From contig JAIORV010000201.1 of the NCBI GenBank assembly GCA_021107945.1, forward strand, positions 30,713 to 94,712: 64,000 bases of DNA, in the 5' to 3' direction. Numbering within the stretch: the first letter of the stretch is position 1; every line of letters begins with the position of its first letter. The position numbers and the translations under genes are program-made. The notes under the pieces are model-generated. The model was not told the DNA's origin. It saw only the letters and a program-made list of their open reading frames with translations, and ran no database searches. Source of the stretch: Vulcanimicrobiota bacterium. Its GTDB lineage: Bacteria > Vulcanimicrobiota > JAJTBE01. Shown one piece after another: positions 59,369-64,000 of the stretch.

Positions 59369-59572
59369 CGGAGTTACAGAGGCCGGAAGTCAGATGCCGG
59401 AATTGTAGGAGGGATGTCCCATCCCGATAAAAGGAAAATGGATGATGGATGATGGATGATGGACGATGGATGTTGGATCTCGTTTCCCACGTCCCCTTTC
59501 CCCTTTCCCTTTTCCCACGTCCCCTTTCCCCTTAGAGGTGGAATTCCTTATCTTCCTGAACTTCCTGAATTC
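59369..59572. repeat. class F/B repeats with heptamer arrays
   Basis: A class B block at 59404-59428; then GGATGAT repeated in seven-base steps (about 59439-59465) and TTTCCCC/TTTTCCC tracts (about 59493-59535), as in the other composites. No gene. Confidence 0.7.
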
Positions 59573-59773
59573 CTAGTGTCTCCTCCATTTTTTAAATTTA
59601 TCCTTCAGCCTATCCAGGAAGGATTTCTTTTCAGGAGGTGGGGGAACAACCTTATTCGATCTCCTCCATTCCCTCTCTGATTTACACAAATCACATAAGT
59701 AATAATTGCGTCGGCCCTCGGTCACTTCGTTCAATTTATGTTTAAATGTCTTTCCGCAATCGAAACAGCGCAT
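59573..59773 (-). CDS. small zinc-ribbon protein
   Basis: 66 residues, AAGGTG before the ATG. CFDC at 3-6 and CDLC at about 27-30 form a likely Zn ribbon; the rest is basic with a Pro run (VVPPPPEKKS) and an amphipathic C-terminal helix (FLDRLKDKFKKWRRH). Possibly a nucleic-acid or membrane-binding accessory. It lies 9 bp after the inositol-phosphatase-like gene and is probably co-transcribed with it. Confidence 0.7.
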   Translation of the reverse strand: MRCFDCGKTFKHKLNEVTEGRRNYYLCDLCKSEREWRRSNKVVPPPPEKKSFLDRLKDKFKKWRRH

Positions 59774-59782
59774 AATTTCACC

Positions 59783-60565
59783 TTAAATAGTAATCCTTTT
59801 TAACATTTCATCATGAATCTTGCCGTTTGACGCCACTATTGTATCACAAAATACAGTGTAACGCTTTCCGGGATAATCGGTAACACTGCCGCCGGCCTCT
59901 CTCACAAGAAGAATCCCCGCACCGGTATCCCAGGATTTCAATCCCTCTTCCCAGAAGCCGTCATATTTTCCGCAGGCAACATATGCAAGGTCAATCGCGG
60001 CGGAGCCAAATCGCCTTACGCCCCTGCTGCTCAAAAGAAATCTCTTGAAATTTTCAAGCACTCGATGGGGTTTCTTCTTCACATAGTATGGAAAACCGGT
60101 TGCAAAAAGACTGTCTTCCACTTTATCCCTGTGAGATACGCCAATGGGTTTCCCGTTCAGAAACGCTCCATTGCCGGCCTCGGCGGTGAACAGCTCATCG
60201 TTTACAGGATGATATATAACGCCGGCAATAGGCTCGCCGTCTTTATGCAGTCCAATGGATACGGAGAACCATGGAATGTGATATGCATAATTTGAGGTCC
60301 CGTCCAGGGGATCGATATACCAGACATATTGCGAACCCTGATCAATCCCGCCACCTTCTTCAGCGACAATGTTATGGCTGGGAAATTGCTCTTCAAGATA
60401 TTGGGTGATCATTTTTTCCGATTTTTTATCCATTTCGGTCACAAGATCGATATCGCCCTTGAACTCTATGTGAACATCTCTTTCCATATTTTCTCTCAAC
60501 AAACTCCCGGCTTTTTTCGCAATAAATACAGCGGCAGAAAGAAATTGACTCACATTATCCTCCAT
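59783..60565 (-). CDS. inositol monophosphatase family protein
   Basis: About 260 residues from ATG 60565 (MEDNVSQFLSAAVFIAKKAG), matching the family length; upstream codons to 60703 are AT-rich and not expected. Metal-binding motifs: VAEEGGG, then YIDPLDGTSNYAYHIPWFSV (DPLDGT), and the C-terminal SWDTGAGILLVREAGGSVTD. It hydrolyses inositol-1-phosphate or related sugar or nucleotide phosphates (SuhB/CysQ relatives). Divergent from fabF. Confidence 0.9.
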   Translation of the reverse strand: MEDNVSQFLSAAVFIAKKAGSLLRENMERDVHIEFKGDIDLVTEMDKKSEKMITQYLEEQFPSHNIVAEEGGGIDQGSQYVWYIDPLDGTSNYAYHIPWFSVSIGLHKDGEPIAGVIYHPVNDELFTAEAGNGAFLNGKPIGVSHRDKVEDSLFATGFPYYVKKKPHRVLENFKRFLLSSRGVRRFGSAAIDLAYVACGKYDGFWEEGLKSWDTGAGILLVREAGGSVTDYPGKRYTVFCDTIVASNGKIHDEMLKRITI

Positions 60566-60713
60566 TGATTTTTTGTTATATTTTCCCCCGTTTTGTGTTT
60601 TTCCTGTAATTATAGTACTTAGAAAATATTTACGGCAATTTATTATATAAAAATTATTCCAAATAAGAGGAAGTAGAGAACAAGAATAGAATAAAGTTGC
60701 CAATAAAATAGCT

Positions 60714-60745
60714 TTTTAGGGAAATTTTTTTTTCTTTCCCTAAAA
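60714..60745. promoter_or_regulatory. 11-bp perfect inverted repeat in the fabF/inositol-phosphatase divergent region
   Basis: TTTTAGGGAAA and TTTCCCTAAAA separated by 10 nt, mostly T. It lies 97 bp before the fabF ATG and about 150 bp before the divergent gene. It could be an operator for a dimeric regulator or a hairpin in the fabF leader. A TTGACA at 60767-60772 lies nearby but I find no well-spaced -10. Confidence 0.4.
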
Positions 60746-60841
60746 TATTTTGCTTTAATAACAGCTTGACAATAAAGGGATTGGTGAGGAACCGACCCAT
60801 ATAAAATGTGAATTTTACCAATTTGATCCAAGAGGTGTATT

Positions 60842-62092
60842 ATGGAAGATGCAAAAAGAGTCGTAGTAACCGGGGCGGGAGTTGTCTCTCCTTATGGAAT
60901 TGGAGTCGATGTGTTATGGAATTCCCTTCTTGAGGGTAAATCCGCCATTGATCGTATAACAGCTTTTGACACCACTGAAATGGCATCGAAGATTGCCGCC
61001 GAGGTTAAAGATTTTGATCCGACTCAATATATTGACAGGAAAACGGCACGTAGGATGGATCGCTTCCTTCAGTTTGCCGTTGCCGCAACAAAAATGTGCA
61101 TAGAAGATTCCGGGCTCGAAATTACCGATGAAAACAGGAAGAAAATCGGTGTCTCGATAGGCTCCGGCATTGGAGGTATGGGCACACTCGAAAAGACTCA
61201 CGAGGTGTTGCTGAAAAAAGGTCCCTCCAAGGTCAGTCCGTTCTTTATTCCAATGATCCTTGTGAATATGCCTTCGGGGATGGCGGCTATCAATCACGGA
61301 TTGACGGGACCCAACCTCTGCACCGTGACAGCCTGTGCCACAGGCGCACATAACATCGGGCTTGCTTGTGACATAATCAGGGAAGGCAAGGCACAGGCGA
61401 TGGTTGTCGGCGGAACCGAGGCGACGATAACTCCCCTCAGTTTTGCGGGATTCTGCTCAATGAGAGCGGTCTCATTTTCTAACGACGAGCCGAAGAAAGC
61501 TTCCCGACCGTTTGATAAAAACCGGGACGGTTTTGTAATGGGCGAGGGATGCACAATATTAATGCTGGAATCTCTCGAATCGGCAAAATCAAGAGGGGCG
61601 AAAGTATATGGTGAAATTGTGGGCTTCGGCATGTCAGCGGATGCCTATCATATAACGCAGCCTCATCCGGAAGGATTGGGAGCTATACTTGCCATGGAGA
61701 TGGCACTTGAAGATGCGGGAATAAAGCCTGAAAAAATCGATTATATAAATGCACATGGTACTGCGACTCCCCTGGGGGACATTGCCGAGACAAAGGCAAT
61801 TAAGAAAGTATTCGGGGCTCACTCTCGAAAACTCGCCGTATCATCAACGAAATCAATGACGGGACATATTCTGGGAGCGGCCGGGGCGATTGAGACCCTT
61901 ATCATACTATTGGCCACTCAAAATAATATTGTCCCTCCGACCATTAATCTTAATGACCCCGATCCCGAATGTGACCTGGACTATGTACCCAATAAAGCCA
62001 GGAAAATGCCGGTTAATTATGCAATGAACAATTCGTTTGGCTTCGGCGGTCAGGATTCCGTGTTAATTGTAAAGAAGTATGAAGATGAGTAA
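60842..62092 (+). CDS. fabF: 3-oxoacyl-[acyl-carrier-protein] synthase II
   Basis: 416 residues, AGAGGTG before the ATG. KAS fold with the Cys-His-His triad: CTVTACATGAHNIG (Cys near 165), NAHGTATPLGD (His near 305) and TKSMTGHILGAAGAIE (His near 341), and the C-terminal NNSFGFGGQDSVLIV. It condenses malonyl-ACP with growing acyl-ACP in fatty-acid elongation. The fabF-rnc order is common, but the usual upstream acpP and other fab genes are absent. It overlaps rnc by 14 bp (or 8 with the later rnc start). Confidence 0.95.
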   Translation: MEDAKRVVVTGAGVVSPYGIGVDVLWNSLLEGKSAIDRITAFDTTEMASKIAAEVKDFDPTQYIDRKTARRMDRFLQFAVAATKMCIEDSGLEITDENRKKIGVSIGSGIGGMGTLEKTHEVLLKKGPSKVSPFFIPMILVNMPSGMAAINHGLTGPNLCTVTACATGAHNIGLACDIIREGKAQAMVVGGTEATITPLSFAGFCSMRAVSFSNDEPKKASRPFDKNRDGFVMGEGCTILMLESLESAKSRGAKVYGEIVGFGMSADAYHITQPHPEGLGAILAMEMALEDAGIKPEKIDYINAHGTATPLGDIAETKAIKKVFGAHSRKLAVSSTKSMTGHILGAAGAIETLIILLATQNNIVPPTINLNDPDPECDLDYVPNKARKMPVNYAMNNSFGFGGQDSVLIVKKYEDE

Positions 62093-62825
62093 TGCAGAGC
62101 AATACAAAGATCACCTGGATAACGTTCAAAACAAACTAAATATTCATTTCGAGGACCAGGAACTTCTTTTCCGTTCCCTTGTCCATGATTCTTTTGTTTA
62201 TGAAAACGATGAGACAGTACGTAGCAACGAGAGATTGGAGTTTCTGGGCGATTCCATTCTTGGGATGGTAATAAGCCATCTTCTTTATGAGAATTACCGA
62301 AACTGGGATGAGGGAGAGATGGCTCTTTTTAAATCCCACCTTGTAAGCGCCGAGTCACTTGCCAAATGTGCAAGGAAAATCAACCTGGGAAATTACCTTT
62401 TCCTGGGTAAAGGTGAAGATGCCAGCGGCGGAAGAAAAAGGGAATCGATCCTGTCTGATGCCCTGGAAGCCTTGTTGGGGGCAATATACCTGGACATAGG
62501 CTTTGAGAAGGTTCGGGAATTCATAATAGAGATATTCGGTGACAATCTCGATGTCGAGACACCCATTAAGGATTACAAGTCACACCTGCAGGAGCTCTCA
62601 CAAAAACGCTTCAAATCATTACCCCGTTATAATATAATAGAAGAAAGCGGGCCTCCGCACAAGAAGATTTTCAAGGTGCGGGTTATGATGGAAAACAATT
62701 GTAAGGGTGAAGGAGAAGGAACCTCAAAAAAAGATGCGGAGCAAAAAGCGGCGAGAAATTTGCTTGATAATATAGATAAAATTCCGGAAGCTCCGAAATC
62801 AAGGAGAACTACGAAGCTTTTATAA
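62079..62825 (+). CDS. rnc: ribonuclease III
   Basis: 248 residues. The RNase III signature NERLEFLGDSILGMVISHLL is at about 48-67 with the metal-binding Glu and Asp, and a second acidic cluster is in LSDALEALLGAIYLDIG. A C-terminal dsRNA-binding domain starts at about 165 (SHLQELSQKRFKSLPRYNII) and ends SKKDAEQKAARNLLDNI. It processes rRNA precursors and other double-stranded RNA. ATG 62085 (MSNAEQYK) is an alternative start within the fabF 3' end. Confidence 0.95.
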   Translation: MKMSNAEQYKDHLDNVQNKLNIHFEDQELLFRSLVHDSFVYENDETVRSNERLEFLGDSILGMVISHLLYENYRNWDEGEMALFKSHLVSAESLAKCARKINLGNYLFLGKGEDASGGRKRESILSDALEALLGAIYLDIGFEKVREFIIEIFGDNLDVETPIKDYKSHLQELSQKRFKSLPRYNIIEESGPPHKKIFKVRVMMENNCKGEGEGTSKKDAEQKAARNLLDNIDKIPEAPKSRRTTKLL

Positions 62826-62861
62826 AGGTCACACTACAAACAATAACGGGAGGATTTCAAA

Positions 62862-63803
62862 ATGAGTAGGAAGGTTAATGGGTTTGTTATTATCGGATTA
62901 TTGACGATGATATTATTGGGATTGGTTTGCACAGGAGCCCGGTCGGGCACATATCCCCCTGGAATTTCGTATTCGTCCATGCTAAACGGGATTAAATATT
63001 TTCCCAGGAACGGAGGATTTCGCCTATATCATATTCAGGCCACATTTCTGCCCGGCCCGGATACTAAAGGCTGGGTGATATTGAGTAAGAAGGACGGAGA
63101 GAAACTCTATCGATATGATTTCAAGGTGGAGTTGTTAAAGGCTCCTTATTACCTTATGGATTTCTACAAGGCCGAGGATTTAAAGGCAGGAAAGAAAATT
63201 GCATCACATAATATCAAATTGACCGAGCCGGGAAAATATACCCTTGATTTTCACCTGGACTCCGGGAAATTTTATACATTTGACTTTTCCACATCAAAAC
63301 TGAAAAGTTCGGATCCATTTGCAGGAGGAGACGCTCTGTTTTTAGACGGACCATGGAGCGATTGGGGATACCTGTATTACCGCCAGGCTAGTTCAGACCG
63401 AAACCTTGTATGGAAAGTATGGCTTCGAAACAAAGGCATAAAGAAAAGCCAAAGCGCCAAGGTCAAACTTGAAATTGTCCGGAACAAGGACGGCAAGAGA
63501 ATTGCCACCAACCGCCCACGCACCACCTACACTCTGCAACAGACCTGGAACAGGTTTTCTTTTGACCTTATTCACCCCATGAAAGGAACCGGCGGTGGTG
63601 CGATTTTTAAGGCAAAGGAGCTATTGGCAAAAGAGGGAGCATACACACTGAAGATGGCCGTTAACGGAAAACATTACGGCAAATGGACATTCAACGTTAA
63701 GGGAGGCAAACTCCAATATGCCGGACGCGCAGATCGGAGCAAGGCCAACCCCGTCACATTTATAGAGGGAGGCCGGGACGCCTGGTGGTATAAGAAGAAA
63801 TAA
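62862..63803 (+). CDS. secreted beta-rich protein of unknown function
   Basis: 313 residues, GGGAGG before the ATG. A Sec signal peptide covers about 1-28 (FVIIGLLTMILLGLVCTGAR; a Cys is present but the context is not a clean lipobox). The mature protein alternates strands (FRLYHIQATFLPGPDTKGWV, YRYDFKVELLKAPYYLMDFY, YTLDFHLDSGKFYTFDFSTS), suggesting two beta-sandwich domains, with a Lys-rich C-terminus. No family recognised. It follows rnc by about 36 bp and may share its transcript. Confidence 0.7.
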   Translation: MSRKVNGFVIIGLLTMILLGLVCTGARSGTYPPGISYSSMLNGIKYFPRNGGFRLYHIQATFLPGPDTKGWVILSKKDGEKLYRYDFKVELLKAPYYLMDFYKAEDLKAGKKIASHNIKLTEPGKYTLDFHLDSGKFYTFDFSTSKLKSSDPFAGGDALFLDGPWSDWGYLYYRQASSDRNLVWKVWLRNKGIKKSQSAKVKLEIVRNKDGKRIATNRPRTTYTLQQTWNRFSFDLIHPMKGTGGGAIFKAKELLAKEGAYTLKMAVNGKHYGKWTFNVKGGKLQYAGRADRSKANPVTFIEGGRDAWWYKKK

Positions 63804-63846
63804 TCAATGCATACGGGGTCAGGTCTTGAATTTGGTAATTTTCACA

Positions 63847-64000
63847 TACCGGGACTTACGATTTTCCAGAAAATAAATGCGCGAAACTGTCATCCTGAGC
63901 GGAATACGAGCGATTTACTTTAATGAACGAAGCCCTGGCAGGAACGGATTTTACATATCTCCGATGTATTCCACAGCGAAGGATCTCTTCCACGAGTTCT
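63847..64000. mobile_element. class E element, truncated by the window end
   Basis: GGGACTTACGATTTTCC, AACTGTCATCCTGAGCGG and CAGCGAAGGATCTCTTCC match the left half of the element at 13981. The right half is outside the window. Confidence 0.7.

Overview
The window looks like a chromosomal segment of an uncultivated, probably diderm bacterium of moderate GC. Pointers to a diderm are lipoprotein-type signal peptides, prepilin and type II secretion (GspF-like) genes, and a Wzz-like chain-length protein. I cannot place it in a phylum from the sequence. Gene density is low for a bacterium, and most gaps over 200 bp are filled with several families of short interspersed repeats, which are as notable as the genes.

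Layout. 611-6098: an FAD oxidoreductase, a B12-binding radical SAM enzyme, a 40-residue RiPP-like precursor peptide behind a strong sigma70-type promoter, and a three-gene operon (TPR protein, SAM methyltransferase, unknown). 6355-9879: a tandem duplication of a Na/Pi cotransporter with a PhoU-like tail. 9983-19628: DUF4919-like secreted protein, leuS, S10 carboxypeptidase, secreted alpha/beta hydrolase, U32 protein and a nucleotidyltransferase/small-protein pair. 20112-27148: a Wzz-like protein, six small coiled-coil or glycine-rich proteins in three transcription units that share an upstream TGGAAC-type operator, and a GT4 glycosyltransferase. 27300-32962: a collinear set of a radical SAM enzyme, three U32-type proteins and an HExxH metallopeptidase. 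33021-41198: a frameshifted REP-type Y1 transposase, an orphan sensor kinase, a subtilase, a TPR lipoprotein, and a PHP/HD pair. 41768-47789: three tandem GT39-type membrane glycosyltransferases. 48494-54234: a pseudo-JAB/RWD membrane protein, a PRTase-like protein, sucC without sucD, a beta-propeller protein and a CPBP protease. 54759-59368: pseudopilin genes, a GspF-like gene and a TPR lipoprotein. 59573-63803: zinc ribbon protein, inositol monophosphatase family protein, fabF, rnc and a secreted protein.

Noncoding layer. Seven repeat classes recur: (A) degenerate CTCTGCGGTGAA / ACCGCAGAG blocks; (B) TGTAGGAGGGACGTCC + CCGTCCCGAT blocks; (C) GCAGGAGAGGCTTCCAG ... GCCACTCCTACA blocks; (D) hairpins with a constant T(A/G)AA loop and stems that covary between copies; (E) about 270-bp MITE-like elements (TCATCCTGAGCGG ... 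CGCTCAGAATGACA) with ACTTACGCA / TGCGTAAGT ends; (F) heptanucleotide arrays; (G) CTGAAACAAGTTCAG palindromes. Some repeats have become part of genes: class B is translated as three tandem 10-residue units in a pilus-type protein and lies in frame inside a U32 gene, and other copies supply a stop codon or ribosome binding site.

The strongest candidates for something undescribed are the TGGAAC-controlled small-protein cluster, the pseudo-JAB/RWD protein, the RiPP-like peptide, and the covarying TAAA-loop hairpin family near its likely transposase.
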